The notes: generated by a model from the sequence alone, not told the origin. A stretch of DNA of 42,474 nucleotides from an uncultured Hyphomicrobiales bacterium (GCA_903884435.1 CAISEY010000129.1:1-42474); one strand, 5' to 3'; counted from the stretch's first letter, positions 16,072-24,831 are shown. Numbers and translations: made by a program.

Positions 16072-16500
16072 CTATTTCGGGTTGTTGATGGTGACGATCA
16101 GATAGCGGGTCCTGTCGCCTTCGCCGGTCAGGCGCGCCCAGACGTTGGCGTCGCCGGCGCCGATCATGACGCCCTGCCAGTTTTCGAAGACGTCCACCGG
16201 GTCTTGCGCGAGAATCGCCGCGCGGAGTTTCGGCCCGACGAGCCAGGCGTAGTTCTTCATGAAAAAGACGGGCGAGCGGATCAGTCCGCCAGCTTTCCCG
16301 GCGCCATGGCGCGCGGGATATTTCAAACGGGCCGCGATCCATTTCGCGTCGCTGGCGCGTATGGCTTTTTGCAGATCCATGACGAACGTCTCGCGGGCGT
16401 CCGGCGCGTCGCGCGGGTCCGCCCGCGCCGGGCCGGCGATCGCGAGCGCGGCGCAAAACGCGCCAAACAGCGCGAGCGCGTCGCGCCGCCCGGCCCTCAT
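16072..16500 (-). CDS. Secreted hypothetical protein coupled to FAD monooxygenase
   Basis: A 142-residue protein, not recognised. The N-terminus MRAGRRDALALFGAFCAALAIAGPARA is a clear Sec signal peptide; the mature part contains KAIRASDAKWIAARLKYPAR and ends in RTRYLIVTINNPK, suggesting a small periplasmic alpha/beta domain. Its ATG overlaps the stop of the upstream monooxygenase in ATGA, so translation is probably coupled. This frame is part of the 433-aa track ORF 16072-17373, whose N-terminal two thirds are only a shadow of the monooxygenase. Function unknown. Confidence 0.75.
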   Translation of the reverse strand: MRAGRRDALALFGAFCAALAIAGPARADPRDAPDARETFVMDLQKAIRASDAKWIAARLKYPARHGAGKAGGLIRSPVFFMKNYAWLVGPKLRAAILAQDPVDVFENWQGVMIGAGDANVWARLTGEGDRTRYLIVTINNPK

Positions 16501-17711
16501 GGCGTCCCGGCTCGCGGGGTCGCCAGGCCCGTGGCGACATCGACCCCGTCGTAGATCCACGCGAGGCATTTGTAGACGTCGTCGCGCGAGCGGCCCTTGC
16601 ATTCGTCGTTGCGCACGTCGCGCGCGACGCCGCCGAGATGGTAAAACTCCCAGAGGGCGCGGGATTCCAGCACGACGCGGGCGGCGCGCAGATAACGGAC
16701 GTTTTCGTAATTCCTGAAAGCCGTTTCGAAATCGCCTTTCGCGGCATCGACGCTGCTCGCCAGCACCACGGCGTCCTCGATCGCCATGCAGGCGCCCTGC
16801 GCGTAGCTCTGCAACGTCGGGTGCGCCGCGTCGCCAAGCATGGTCACGCGTCCCTTGCTCCAGTGGCGAACCGGATCGCGGTCGGCGAGAACCCAGCGGC
16901 GTTCCACGTCCATCATCGCGAGCATTTCGAGCATCGAGGGATGCGCGTTCGCGTAGGTCTCCATGAGAACCTTGCGATAGGTCTCCGCGTCGGCGCGCTG
17001 GTGAATGTCCGGCGTTTTGAACACGGCGACGATGTTGAACAGCGTCTTGTCGCGCAGCGGATATTGCACGATGTGAAAACCCGGGCCGCCCCACAGGATC
17101 ACCTCGTCGCGCCGCACGCTCGCCGGCGCCTTGTCCCAGGGCACGATGGTGCGATGGGCGACATAGCCGATCGGGCGCGGCGGCTCTTCCTTCACGAGCT
17201 TCGCCCGCACCGTGGACCCGAGCCCGTCCGCGCCAATCAGCGCCGCTCCCTCGATGACGCGTCCATCCTTCGAGGTCGCGCGCACGCGATCGCCCAGATC
17301 CTCGAAGGAGGCGAGCTCCGTCGAGGGCATGATCTCCACGTTGTCGAGTCCCTTGCAGGCGTCGAGCAGGCACCCGTGCAGATCGACGCGATGAATCGCG
17401 ACATAGGGGTCGCCAAAGCGCTCGCGGAAGGGCGCGCGGGCGTCGACTTTCATCACCTCCTCGCCGCTCAGCGCGTCGAGCATCATCACGTCGGGCGGAA
17501 AGTGCGAGTGTTTCAGCACGGCTTCCTCGACGCCGAGCTCGCGGAACATGCGAAACACGTTGGGGCCAAGCTGGATGCCATAGCCAATCACGCCGAGTTC
17601 GGCGGTCGCCTCGAGGATGCGGACGCGACGCCCCTTGCGCGCGAGACCGAGCGCGGCCGCGACGCCGCCGAGGCCGGCGCCGACGACGAGAATGGGAAGA
17701 TCGCGTGTCAT
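16497..17711 (-). CDS. Class A FAD-dependent monooxygenase (3-hydroxybenzoate 6-hydroxylase-like)
   Basis: A 404-residue cytoplasmic flavoprotein hydroxylase. Seen are the FAD Rossmann motif ILVVGAGLGGVAAA (residues 7-20), ATAELGVIGYGIQLGPNVFRMFRELG, the DG motif ALIGADGLGSTVRAKL and GRVTMLGDAAHPTLQSYAQGACMAIEDA. The PNVFRMFRELG and ALWEFYHLGGVARDVRN segments resemble the salicylate/3-hydroxybenzoate hydroxylase group. It lies 16 bp after the lytic transglycosylase gene and overlaps the secreted hypothetical gene. If it makes gentisate, the bicupin at 9084 could be relevant, but they are in different transcription units and this is speculation. Confidence 0.88.
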   Translation of the reverse strand: MTRDLPILVVGAGLGGVAAALGLARKGRRVRILEATAELGVIGYGIQLGPNVFRMFRELGVEEAVLKHSHFPPDVMMLDALSGEEVMKVDARAPFRERFGDPYVAIHRVDLHGCLLDACKGLDNVEIMPSTELASFEDLGDRVRATSKDGRVIEGAALIGADGLGSTVRAKLVKEEPPRPIGYVAHRTIVPWDKAPASVRRDEVILWGGPGFHIVQYPLRDKTLFNIVAVFKTPDIHQRADAETYRKVLMETYANAHPSMLEMLAMMDVERRWVLADRDPVRHWSKGRVTMLGDAAHPTLQSYAQGACMAIEDAVVLASSVDAAKGDFETAFRNYENVRYLRAARVVLESRALWEFYHLGGVARDVRNDECKGRSRDDVYKCLAWIYDGVDVATGLATPRAGTP

Positions 17712-17727
17712 GCTCGATGTCTCCGGT

Positions 17728-18543
17728 TCAGCGGTCGGCGCCGGCGAGCTGGGTCGCGAAGCGCGCGATGGTGCGCGAGTAAACGTCGGACTTGTTCCAC
17801 TCGCGGATGGCGGCGAAGTTCGGCTGGCCAGGCTCCCAGCCCGCGCCGCGCGACCAGCCGTAGCCCTTCAGGAAATTCGCGGTGGAGGCGAGCGCGTCCG
17901 GCACGGAGCGCACGAGATCGCGGCGGCCGTCGCCATCGAAATCGACGGCGAATTTCAGATAGGACGATGGCATGAACTGCGTCTGGCCGATCTCGCCCGC
18001 CCAGGCGCCGCGCATGGCCGCGGGCGCCATGTCGCCGCGGTCGACGATTTTCAGCGCGTCGAAAAGCTCGGCGCGGAACTTTTCCGCGCGGCGGCAGTCA
18101 TAGGCGAGCGTCGCCAGCGCCTGGATGGTCGGGAAATTGCCGTTGACGGCCCCGTAACTCGTCTCGAGCCCCCAGATGGCGACGAGGATCGGCGCGGAGA
18201 CGCCAAAGCCCGTTTCGATCCGCTGGAAGAGGCCCGCCTGGGCGCGCAGTCTGTTGAGGCCGCCGGGCAGGCGCGGATTGATCATGCGCGGCGCGAATTG
18301 CTCGAAGGTTTGCCGGAAGACGCCCTGGCTGCGATCGGCCTTGAGCACGGCGGCGCTGGGCGCGATTCCGTCGAGCGCCGCGACGCCACGCGGGCCGACG
18401 CCCTGACTCGCCGCCTCGCGTTTCGCGTCGGCGAGCCATCCCGCGAAATCGCCGCTGTTGCATGTCGCGGCGAAGGCGGGGCCAGCGAGCAGACCCGCGG
18501 CCGTCGCGAGGACGGCGGCGAGCGATTTCAGATTGACCAGCAT
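17728..18543 (-). CDS. Lytic murein transglycosylase (MltB/SLT_2 family)
   Basis: A 271-residue periplasmic peptidoglycan lytic transglycosylase that cleaves glycan strands to form 1,6-anhydromuropeptides. Signal peptide MLVNLKSLAAVLATAAGLLAGPAFA; catalytic Glu127 in ILVAIWGLETSYGAVNGNFPT; the EIGQTQFMPSSYLKFAVDFDGDGRRDL segment includes the calcium-loop-like DFDGDGRRD typical of MltB. The ATG at 18543 gives the signal peptide; the 536-aa track ORF is too long. There is no C-terminal peptidoglycan-binding domain, so this is the short form. First gene of a minus-strand unit with the FAD monooxygenase and the secreted hypothetical, but the functional link is not obvious. Confidence 0.92.
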   Translation of the reverse strand: MLVNLKSLAAVLATAAGLLAGPAFAATCNSGDFAGWLADAKREAASQGVGPRGVAALDGIAPSAAVLKADRSQGVFRQTFEQFAPRMINPRLPGGLNRLRAQAGLFQRIETGFGVSAPILVAIWGLETSYGAVNGNFPTIQALATLAYDCRRAEKFRAELFDALKIVDRGDMAPAAMRGAWAGEIGQTQFMPSSYLKFAVDFDGDGRRDLVRSVPDALASTANFLKGYGWSRGAGWEPGQPNFAAIREWNKSDVYSRTIARFATQLAGADR

Positions 18544-18636
18544 GGCGCGGCTCCAGTGTCGCGAACGCGAGAGGAATGGTATTCCGCCGGGCATGAGTCG
18601 CGCAACACGCGCGGCGCGCGCACATGGACGCGGGGC

Positions 18637-19404
18637 ATGGACTTTTTCTCGTCGGACGGCGTCGACATCGCTTATCTGGACCTCGCGCCGACGGCGCCGG
18701 GTTCGGGCGAACCCATCGTGCTCGTGCATGGCTTCGCCTCGAACCACGCGGTCAACTGGGTCAACACGCTCTGGGTCAGGACGCTGACGCACGCGGGGCG
18801 GCGCGTCGTGCTGTTCGACAATCGCGGCCACGGGCAAAGCGGCAAGCTTTACGATCCCGCCGCCTACGCGACTCCCGTCATGGCGGAGGACGCGCGGCGG
18901 TTGATGGACCATCTCGGCATCGATCGCGCGGACGTGATGGGCTATTCCATGGGCGCCCGGATCACCGCGTTTCTGGCGCTGGCGCATCCGGATCGCGTGC
19001 GCTCGATCGTGCTCGGCGGGCTCGGGCATCACCTCGTCGCCGGGGTCGGCCTGCCCATGGGAATCGCCGACGCCATGGACGCGCCCGCGCTGGAAAGCCT
19101 CTCCGACCCGATGCAGCGCATGTTCCGCGCCTTCGCGGAGTCCACGAAGAGCGACCTGCGGGCGCTGGCGGCCTGCATCCGCGGTTCGCGGCAAGTGCTG
19201 AGCGAAGCGCAATGCGCCGCCATCGCGTGTCCGGCGCTGGTCGCCGTGGGCACGAAGGACGCGGTGGCGGGCGATGGCCATCGCCTCGCGGCCATGCTGG
19301 GGCGGGGGACGGCCCTTGATATTCCCGGACGCGATCACAATCTCGCCGTGGGCGACAAGGTTTACAAACAGGGCGTGCTCGACTTTCTCGCCGCGCGGGG
19401 TTGA
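18637..19404 (+). CDS. Alpha/beta hydrolase
   Basis: A 255-residue cytoplasmic alpha/beta-fold hydrolase. The oxyanion segment IVLVHGFASNHAVNW (28-42), the nucleophile elbow GYSMG (Ser104), LFDNRGHGQSGK and the C-terminal catalytic His in GRDHNLAVG are all present. The ATG at 18637 was chosen; the in-frame ORF-track start at 17617 belongs to non-coding sequence. The substrate class (esterase, lactonase or C-C hydrolase) cannot be told. It is divergent from the transglycosylase gene. Confidence 0.9.
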   Translation: MDFFSSDGVDIAYLDLAPTAPGSGEPIVLVHGFASNHAVNWVNTLWVRTLTHAGRRVVLFDNRGHGQSGKLYDPAAYATPVMAEDARRLMDHLGIDRADVMGYSMGARITAFLALAHPDRVRSIVLGGLGHHLVAGVGLPMGIADAMDAPALESLSDPMQRMFRAFAESTKSDLRALAACIRGSRQVLSEAQCAAIACPALVAVGTKDAVAGDGHRLAAMLGRGTALDIPGRDHNLAVGDKVYKQGVLDFLAARG

Positions 19405-19464
19405 GGTTTAGCGTCCGGAACCTTTTCGTGGTACAAGCGTCGCCCGGTCGGGGGAGTATCGAGT

Positions 19465-20283
19465 ATGGCCCAGGTTCAGTACGTGGAATTCGGCAAGGGC
19501 GACGCGATGTTCTCGCGGGTTCGTCACGAGGCCGAGGAGATCGTGCGTCGCGAGCCCGGCCTCGCCGGTTTCGTCATGGCGACGGTGCTGAATCACGACA
19601 CGCTGGAAAGCGCCATCGTTCACAGGGTCGCCGCGCGGCTCGACCATCAGGACGCGACGGGCGATCTGATCCGCCATTCCTTTCTCGAGGCGATCGGCCG
19701 CGACGAGGCCATTGGTCAGGCGTTTCGCGCCGACATCATCGCCGTCGCCGACCGCGATCCCGCGTGCATGCGGCTGATCGAGCCGTTGCTGTACTTCAAG
19801 GGGTTCCACGCCATTCAGGCGCATCGCCTCGCGCACGCCATGTGGAAGGCGGGACGCCGGGACTTCGCGCTCTGGCTGCAAAGCCGCTCGTCGGAAGTGT
19901 TCCAGACGGACATTCATCCCGCCGCGCGATTCGGCAAGGGCATTTTCCTCGATCACGCGACCGGGCTCGTCGTCGGATCGACCGCGGTCATCGAGGACGA
20001 CGTCTCGATGTTGCAGGACGTGACGCTCGGCGGCACGGGCAAGGAGCGCGGCGACCGGCATCCGAAAATCCGCCATGGCGTGCTGATTGGCGCGGGCGCG
20101 AAAATCCTCGGCAACATCGAGGTCGGCCATTGCGCGCGCGTCGCCTCCGGCTCGGTCGTGCTGTCGCCGGTGCCGCACAACAAGACGGTGGCCGGCGTGC
20201 CCGCGCGCGTCGTGGGCGAGGCTGGCTGCGCCGAGCCCGCGCGCGGCATGGACCAGATTCTCGCCGACAAGTTCGAGCCCTGA
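19465..20283 (+). CDS. cysE: Serine O-acetyltransferase
   Basis: A 272-residue enzyme that acetylates L-serine with acetyl-CoA, the committed step of cysteine synthesis. The N-terminal helical domain includes VLNHDTLESAIVHRVAARLDH and LLYFKGFHAIQAHRLAHAMW; the left-handed beta-helix has DIHPAARFGKGIFLDHATGLVVG, LQDVTLGGTGKERGDRHPKI and SVVLSPVPHNKTVAGVPARVV. Length is as expected for alphaproteobacteria. GGGGAG precedes the ATG. It is followed by the DUF3126 gene, a recurrent Rhizobiales arrangement. The C-terminal tail differs from enteric CysE, so feedback inhibition cannot be assumed. Confidence 0.97.
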   Translation: MAQVQYVEFGKGDAMFSRVRHEAEEIVRREPGLAGFVMATVLNHDTLESAIVHRVAARLDHQDATGDLIRHSFLEAIGRDEAIGQAFRADIIAVADRDPACMRLIEPLLYFKGFHAIQAHRLAHAMWKAGRRDFALWLQSRSSEVFQTDIHPAARFGKGIFLDHATGLVVGSTAVIEDDVSMLQDVTLGGTGKERGDRHPKIRHGVLIGAGAKILGNIEVGHCARVASGSVVLSPVPHNKTVAGVPARVVGEAGCAEPARGMDQILADKFEP

Positions 20284-20358
20284 GCGCCGCCTTGCGGCTG
20301 CCCGGCTTTTCTGGCAATCAGCGCCGACTTCGGGGCCGGGCTGGCGCGGGATTTTTTC

Positions 20359-20754
20359 ATGGACAAGACTGAACTGCGAAAGTTGCAGGCCTTCGTGCGG
20401 CACGCCTTCACGAACGACGACATTCGCGTCTCGCTCGATCCAAAGAACGTCGAAGCCGCCGCCGTGCATCTCGGCGAGCGCAAGATCGCCTCGATCGTCG
20501 TCGACGACGAGGATGGAGATCGCTCGTTCTCCTTCGAGATGAAGGTTCCCGTGGGCCGCGAGGTCTTGCAGGAATACCTGCGCCGCCTGTTCGAGACCGA
20601 CACTCTGAAAATCGTCGCGCGCACGCGCAAGGCGGATTCCGTCGAACTCAACAATGGCGACGAGTTTCTCGGCACGATCTCCGCCGACGACGCGAAGGGA
20701 AGTTCGTGGACGTTGCAAATCGCGATCCTCGATTTCGATCTGGAGGAATACTAG
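20359..20754 (+). CDS. DUF3126 family protein with internal duplication
   Basis: A 131-residue protein. The C-terminal half (IVARTRKADSVELNNGDEFLG ... LQIAILDFDLEEY) is a full DUF3126 domain, the small alphaproteobacterial family usually about 70 residues long. The N-terminal half repeats the pattern: ELRKLQAFVRHAFTNDDIRV ... VHLGERKIASIVVDDEDGDRSFSFEMKVP aligns with EVLQEYLRRLFETDTLKIVAR ... LNNGDEFLGTISADDAKGSSWTLQIAILD. It is therefore a tandem, diverged two-domain form. It lies 75 bp after cysE, the usual neighbour. Function unknown. Confidence 0.85.
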   Translation: MDKTELRKLQAFVRHAFTNDDIRVSLDPKNVEAAAVHLGERKIASIVVDDEDGDRSFSFEMKVPVGREVLQEYLRRLFETDTLKIVARTRKADSVELNNGDEFLGTISADDAKGSSWTLQIAILDFDLEEY

Positions 20755-20814
20755 GCGCGGACCCGCGAAGCGCCGGGTTCACGCCGCGTCCGGCGCAACG
20801 CGTCTCGCGCGCGC

Positions 20815-21426
20815 CTATCGCGCCATGCTCTCCACGAGTCCCCGCGCGCCCGCGACGAGAGTCTCCCATTCCGGCAGCAGGTCAGGGCCGAAGCGGATCT
20901 GCACGTCGAGCCCGTGCATCCGGATCTCGCTGACGCAGGTGTTCGGCAAACCATCGGGCGGCTGGGTCGGGCGCATGCAGCGCGCCGAAAACAGCCGGCC
21001 CTCGGGCGGAGCGATATAAAGTTCCTCCCGTTCGTAAGGGCTGCCCGCCTCGAAACGGCGCATCAGCAGACCGCCCGGATGGTTCCACTGGTCGCGTTCG
21101 AGAAAGCGCGCGTAGAGACGCGCGACCCGCTCGCCGGGCTCCAGCGCCGAATCCTCGGGTTGCAGGCGCAGGAACACGACCTCCTCGATGTCGGGGCGCC
21201 GGGCGGCTGAAGACAGAGGACGGAAATCGGGAAATCGCGCGGCGAGATCGAGCTGGACGAGCGGCGCCGTTCCGGGCGTGTCGCCATCCCGCAAATAGGC
21301 CTGATTGAGGCGAAGGCGCACGGAGCCGACGGCGGTTTCGGCGAAACCTGGCCGCGAGGCCGGCGCGCCAGGGCGCCAGGCGGCGAGGCCGAGGCCCAGC
21401 ACCGCGATGATCGTGAACTTCGCCAT
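20815..21426 (-). CDS. Hypothetical exported or membrane-anchored protein
   Basis: A 203-residue protein, family not recognised. MAKFTIIAVLGLGLAAW is a short membrane anchor or signal peptide; the mature region is acidic and rich in WNHPGGLLMRRFEAGSPYEREELYIAPPEG and CMRPTQPP...NTCVSEIRM, with two cysteines that could form a disulfide in the periplasm. It lies alone between the convergent DUF3126 gene and the divergent gamma-carbonic anhydrase gene. Codon use is like its neighbours, so it looks like a genuine gene. Confidence 0.7.
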   Translation of the reverse strand: MAKFTIIAVLGLGLAAWRPGAPASRPGFAETAVGSVRLRLNQAYLRDGDTPGTAPLVQLDLAARFPDFRPLSSAARRPDIEEVVFLRLQPEDSALEPGERVARLYARFLERDQWNHPGGLLMRRFEAGSPYEREELYIAPPEGRLFSARCMRPTQPPDGLPNTCVSEIRMHGLDVQIRFGPDLLPEWETLVAGARGLVESMAR

Positions 21427-21512
21427 GGTCAGGCTTTACCGCCGCGCCGATTCGCCGCCTATGATAGCGCATGTCGCGGCGGTCCCGCGCCACGTTTCCA
21501 CGGAGAGACCGA

Positions 21513-22046
21513 ATGCCAATCTACGCGCTCGACGGGCACAGGCCGGATTTGCCGCCGCCTGGCAAATACTGGATCGCGCCGACGGCGGACCTGATCGGAA
21601 AAGTGCGCCTCGGCGAGGACGCGAGCGTCTGGTTCGGCTGCGCCCTGCGCGGCGACAATGAATGGATCTCCATCGGCGCGCGATCCAACGTGCAGGAAGG
21701 CACGGTGATGCACACGGACATGGGATTCCCCCTCGACATCGGCGAGGATTGCACCATTGGCCATGGCGTCATCCTGCATGGCTGCACGATTGGCGCGGGA
21801 TCGCTGGTCGGCATGGGCGCGACCATTCTCAACGGCGCCAAAATCGGGCGCAATTGCCTGGTCGGCGCGAACGCGCTCGTCACCGAAGGCAAGGAATTTC
21901 CCGATGGATCGCTGATCGTCGGCGGCCCGGCCCGCGCGGTCCGGCAACTCGACGCCGACCAGCAGGCGGGCGTCGCGCGGGCGGCGGCGGGCTACGTGCG
22001 CAACTGGCGCAGGTTCGCCGCCGGGCTGGTCCGGCTCGACGGGTGA
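21513..22046 (+). CDS. Gamma-class carbonic anhydrase family protein
   Basis: A 177-residue left-handed beta-helix protein of the gamma-carbonic anhydrase/YrdA-like family. [40 protein letters not shown] and [19 protein letters not shown] contain the three zinc-binding His positions. Family members are metal-binding, often of unproven CO2 hydratase activity. The ATG at 21513 with GGAGAG upstream was chosen over 21471. It ends 12 bp from the convergent PilZ gene. Confidence 0.92.
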   Translation: MPIYALDGHRPDLPPPGKYWIAPTADLIGKVRLGEDASVWFGCALRGDNEWISIGARSNVQEGTVMHTDMGFPLDIGEDCTIGHGVILHGCTIGAGSLVGMGATILNGAKIGRNCLVGANALVTEGKEFPDGSLIVGGPARAVRQLDADQQAGVARAAAGYVRNWRRFAAGLVRLDG

Positions 22047-22058
22047 GGCGTTCGCCGG

Positions 22059-22688
22059 CTACAGGACGATGTTTTCGTCGAAACTCTCGACCGGCAGAAG
22101 CCGCAGGAATTCGACCGCGACGCCGGCGTCGAAGACGCGGACGACGCGGCCCTGCGTGCGCCCGATGGTGACAATGGTGCCCATGGGCGGCCGCGCATCG
22201 ACCTGGACGGCGGCGCCCGACAGGGAAATGTCGATGATCTTGACGAGATATTCGCGCCCGTCCGGCATTCTGAGGGTCGAACGGATGTTGCGCGGGGTGA
22301 CGCGTTCATGCCGGCGATCTTCCGCCATGCCGAGCGCGCTGCGATTGGCGAGCCAGGTCAACTGGTCCGCGAGCTTTTCGCGCTTCATCACGGGAACGCT
22401 GATCGAAAGCGCAAATCCGTTTTCAACGTGGCGGGCGACGAGGCCCTCGACGCGGCCGATCTGGTCGAGATAGACGACGACCCGTTCGCCGACCTCCGCC
22501 TTCACGGGCGCGAACAGCAATACGCCACCAGGCGACATGTCTATGGTTTGACAGGGAAATTCGCGACGGTCCCGCAGCATGTAGCGCCCGAGCAGCGTCA
22601 CCTTGACGCGCTGGTGCCGTCGGCGGTCGCGCGCTTTCCCGGGAACGGGTTTCCCGGTCAGAAGCGAAATCGCCAATCCGTCACGCAT
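22059..22688 (-). CDS. Double PilZ-domain protein (candidate c-di-GMP receptor)
   Basis: A 209-residue protein made of two PilZ domains. The first carries RRRHQR then CQTIDMSPGGVLL; the second carries DRRHERV then VKIIDISLSGAAV. Both therefore have the RxxxR and (D/N)xSxxG signatures needed to bind cyclic di-GMP, so it could bind two dimers and act on motility, envelope or cell-cycle functions. No other domain or membrane segment is present. ATG 22688 is preferred over the TTG-type start at 22709. It follows the PAS_5 gene on the same strand, 87 bp away. Confidence 0.85.
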   Translation of the reverse strand: MRDGLAISLLTGKPVPGKARDRRRHQRVKVTLLGRYMLRDRREFPCQTIDMSPGGVLLFAPVKAEVGERVVVYLDQIGRVEGLVARHVENGFALSISVPVMKREKLADQLTWLANRSALGMAEDRRHERVTPRNIRSTLRMPDGREYLVKIIDISLSGAAVQVDARPPMGTIVTIGRTQGRVVRVFDAGVAVEFLRLLPVESFDENIVL

Positions 22689-22775
22689 CACAACACCCGC
22701 CTTCACCAACCGCGTTCACGATAAGGCGCGGGAAGTTAAGGGCGTATTACGGGCGACCGCGAAGCTGAATATTAG

Positions 22776-23393
22776 TCACCCGTTATAAAGAGTCAGATTG
22801 GCTCTTCCCGCCGGCAGCTTTCGCGCGTTGCGTCCATCGGCGAGCGGCAGCGTCGCCCACAGCGCCGGGTCGAAGGGATAACGGCCCGAGGGGGCGACGG
22901 TGGCCGGGTGCAAAATACGCAGGGAGGTCAGGCGGGCGGGTTCGCAGGCCAGCAGCCCGAACCAGCTCGACCGGGTCGCGGGCGTGAGGGAACCGAGAAC
23001 ACGGGCGTCGGGCATTCCGAGCGGTCCGAGCGGCAACAGGAGGAGTTCGAGGTCCATGGGGGCGCGTCCCGGCGGCGCGGCGCGGACGCCGGCGACGATC
23101 GGGCCGGGGTCGTCGGTGACGGCCTCGAGCAGGGAGTGGACGGAATCGGCGTCCTCCGGACTGAACAACCCGAGGAAGTTGGCGCCGCGCATTTCCGCGA
23201 GGAACAGCTCGCCGATCCGCGCGCCGCAAAGGCGAAAGGCGAAAGGCTGCCGCGGGCCGCGCTCGAGGATGAACGTGTCATTGAGCAGGCCGCGGATCGA
23301 CGCGGGTTCGATTTCTTCGCGATCGGGCGCCGCCCTGTCTCCGCGCAGGTCGTTCCAGTGATTGTACAGTTCGCGAGTGGCAGCCTGTTTCAT
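22776..23393 (-). CDS. PAS-domain protein (PAS_5 family)
   Basis: A 205-residue single-domain protein of the alphaproteobacterial PAS_5 type. MKQAATRELYNHWNDLRGDRAAPDREEIEPASIRGLLNDTFILE is the signature N-terminus, followed by FAFRLCGARIGELFLAEMRGANFLGLF, the PAS core. There is no kinase, GGDEF or DNA-binding domain. Such proteins are thought to act in signalling, but ligand and partner are unknown. The ATG at 23393 was chosen because it begins at the family N-terminus. It precedes the PilZ gene, so both may belong to one signalling unit. Confidence 0.85.
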   Translation of the reverse strand: MKQAATRELYNHWNDLRGDRAAPDREEIEPASIRGLLNDTFILERGPRQPFAFRLCGARIGELFLAEMRGANFLGLFSPEDADSVHSLLEAVTDDPGPIVAGVRAAPPGRAPMDLELLLLPLGPLGMPDARVLGSLTPATRSSWFGLLACEPARLTSLRILHPATVAPSGRYPFDPALWATLPLADGRNARKLPAGRANLTLYNG

Positions 23394-23884
23394 TTTGTCC
23401 GTCCTGTCGCGCCCGCGGCCCGGAGTGTTTCGATTTGACGCTATTTTCGGGGCGTGGCGCTTCGTCGTGACGGGGGGAGCGAACTCCGTGCCACACATGG
23501 AAAACGAAGTCGCTCCGATTTGGCCGCCCGCGTTAACCCCAAATTTGGGATTCGATTGCGCGGGGAAACGATCGATGACACATTGGCGTCACTCCAGACG
23601 ACGGCGCGAGAAGCCCGCTGCTCCCGGGCTGACCGGCGCCAATCGATCGAAGGCCACCACGCGACGCCGGGATTGCTCCTCCCGGCTCGCGGGCCGGGAT
23701 GGACGGCAAGACTATCGTTCGCACATGACAGGCGAATTCAGGGGAGGGCCGAGGCTCTCCCCTTCGTTTGCGTGCTTGCGCCTTGCCTCGGGATTCTCCA
23801 TGGGAAGCGGATCGGGCGGTCCGGTTCGTGCCTCCCTGGCCCCGGAGCATCTCCGCCGCCGATGGTTTTACGAGGGTCGAAGCC
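23394..23884. other. Intergenic region (about 490 bp) between PAS_5 and rhomboid genes
   Basis: No convincing gene or RNA is seen. The track ORFs here are arginine- and proline-rich shadows. It holds a 12-bp palindrome cccaaatttggg (23538-23549) with an adjacent TTAA, perhaps part of the promoter region of the PAS_5 gene, and presumably the promoter of the rhomboid gene. It is less GC-biased than its neighbours in the part 23500-23600. Confidence 0.4.
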
Positions 23885-24694
23885 TTGCAGCGCGAGCGGA
23901 TTTTCAATGTTCCAGGCGTCATTCTCGGGCTTGTCGCCGTCATGGCCGCGGTCCACGCCCTGCGCGAATACGGTCTCGACGAGGCGATGGACGCGGAGTT
24001 GCTGCGGCGTTTCGCCTTCGTGCCCGGCCGGTTCGCCCTCATGTTCGATCCCGCCGGCGTCGCCGATTCCATCGACGCGGGCGGAGGGGCGATGGTCGAG
24101 GAGGCGCGTTTCTTTCTCGGCGACGGCGGCGCGCAATGGTGGACGCCGGTCAGCTATGCCTTCCTGCACGCGGACTGGATGCATTTCGGCGTGAACTCCA
24201 TCTGGCTCGCCGCCTTCGGAACGCCGGTGGCGCGGCGCTTCGGCGCCTCGTTGTTCCTGGCTTTCATGGCGCTCACGGCGGTCGCCGGCGCGATGACTCA
24301 TTTCGCCTTTCACGTTTTCGATTTCGAACCCGTTGTCGGGGCCTCCGCGGCCGTGTCCGGCGCCATGGCCGGCGCGATCCGCTTCATCTTCCAGCCGCAT
24401 GGCCCGCTCGGGGAAGGGGCCGGCTTCGGGTCGCTCGCCACGTCGACCTATCGCCAGCCGGCGCTTTCGGTGACGCAGACATTGGTGAACAGCCGCACGA
24501 TGCCATTCATCCTGTTGTGGTTCGTCGTCAATTACGTGTTTGGCGCCTTCGCCACGCCGCTCGGCCTCAGCGACGCTCCCGTCGCCTGGGAAGCGCACGC
24601 CGGGGGGTTCCTCGCGGGTTTGTTGCTGTTTTCGCTGTTCGACCCCGTCGCGCGCGCGGCGGCGCTCCGGCGCCGCGATGACCGGGGGCCGTGA
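23885..24694 (+). CDS. Rhomboid family intramembrane serine protease
   Basis: A 269-residue polytopic membrane protein. Rhomboid signatures are present: HADWMHFGVNSIWL (the HxxxxHxxxN motif), the GxS nucleophile in VVGASAAVSGAMAG and a C-terminal catalytic His in WEAHAGGFLAGLL, so it is probably proteolytically active in the inner membrane. The start is TTG at 23885, chosen because GAGGG lies eight bases upstream and the protein then begins MQRERIFNVPGVILG; the track start at 23768 adds a low-similarity extension. An insertion of about 40 residues lies between the first membrane segment and the HxxxxH helix. Substrates unknown. Confidence 0.87.
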   Translation: MQRERIFNVPGVILGLVAVMAAVHALREYGLDEAMDAELLRRFAFVPGRFALMFDPAGVADSIDAGGGAMVEEARFFLGDGGAQWWTPVSYAFLHADWMHFGVNSIWLAAFGTPVARRFGASLFLAFMALTAVAGAMTHFAFHVFDFEPVVGASAAVSGAMAGAIRFIFQPHGPLGEGAGFGSLATSTYRQPALSVTQTLVNSRTMPFILLWFVVNYVFGAFATPLGLSDAPVAWEAHAGGFLAGLLLFSLFDPVARAAALRRRDDRGP

Positions 24695-24831
24695 GTTTGG
24701 CGGAAAAGCGCGCGTTTTCGCGGCGCCGCGGCGACGAATTTCCCGCGACGCCAATTGCGCGCCCCGGGAATCAGGATCAATCTCGCGACGCGTCCGACGG
24801 GTTTCCGTCTCTCGCGGAAGAGGAGATCGAC

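Noticed and set aside
23538-23549. Palindrome cccaaatttggg with adjacent TTAA as a CtrA or other operator
   Set aside because: Only one TTAA half-site with wrong spacing for a full CtrA box, and no clear promoter aligned with it.
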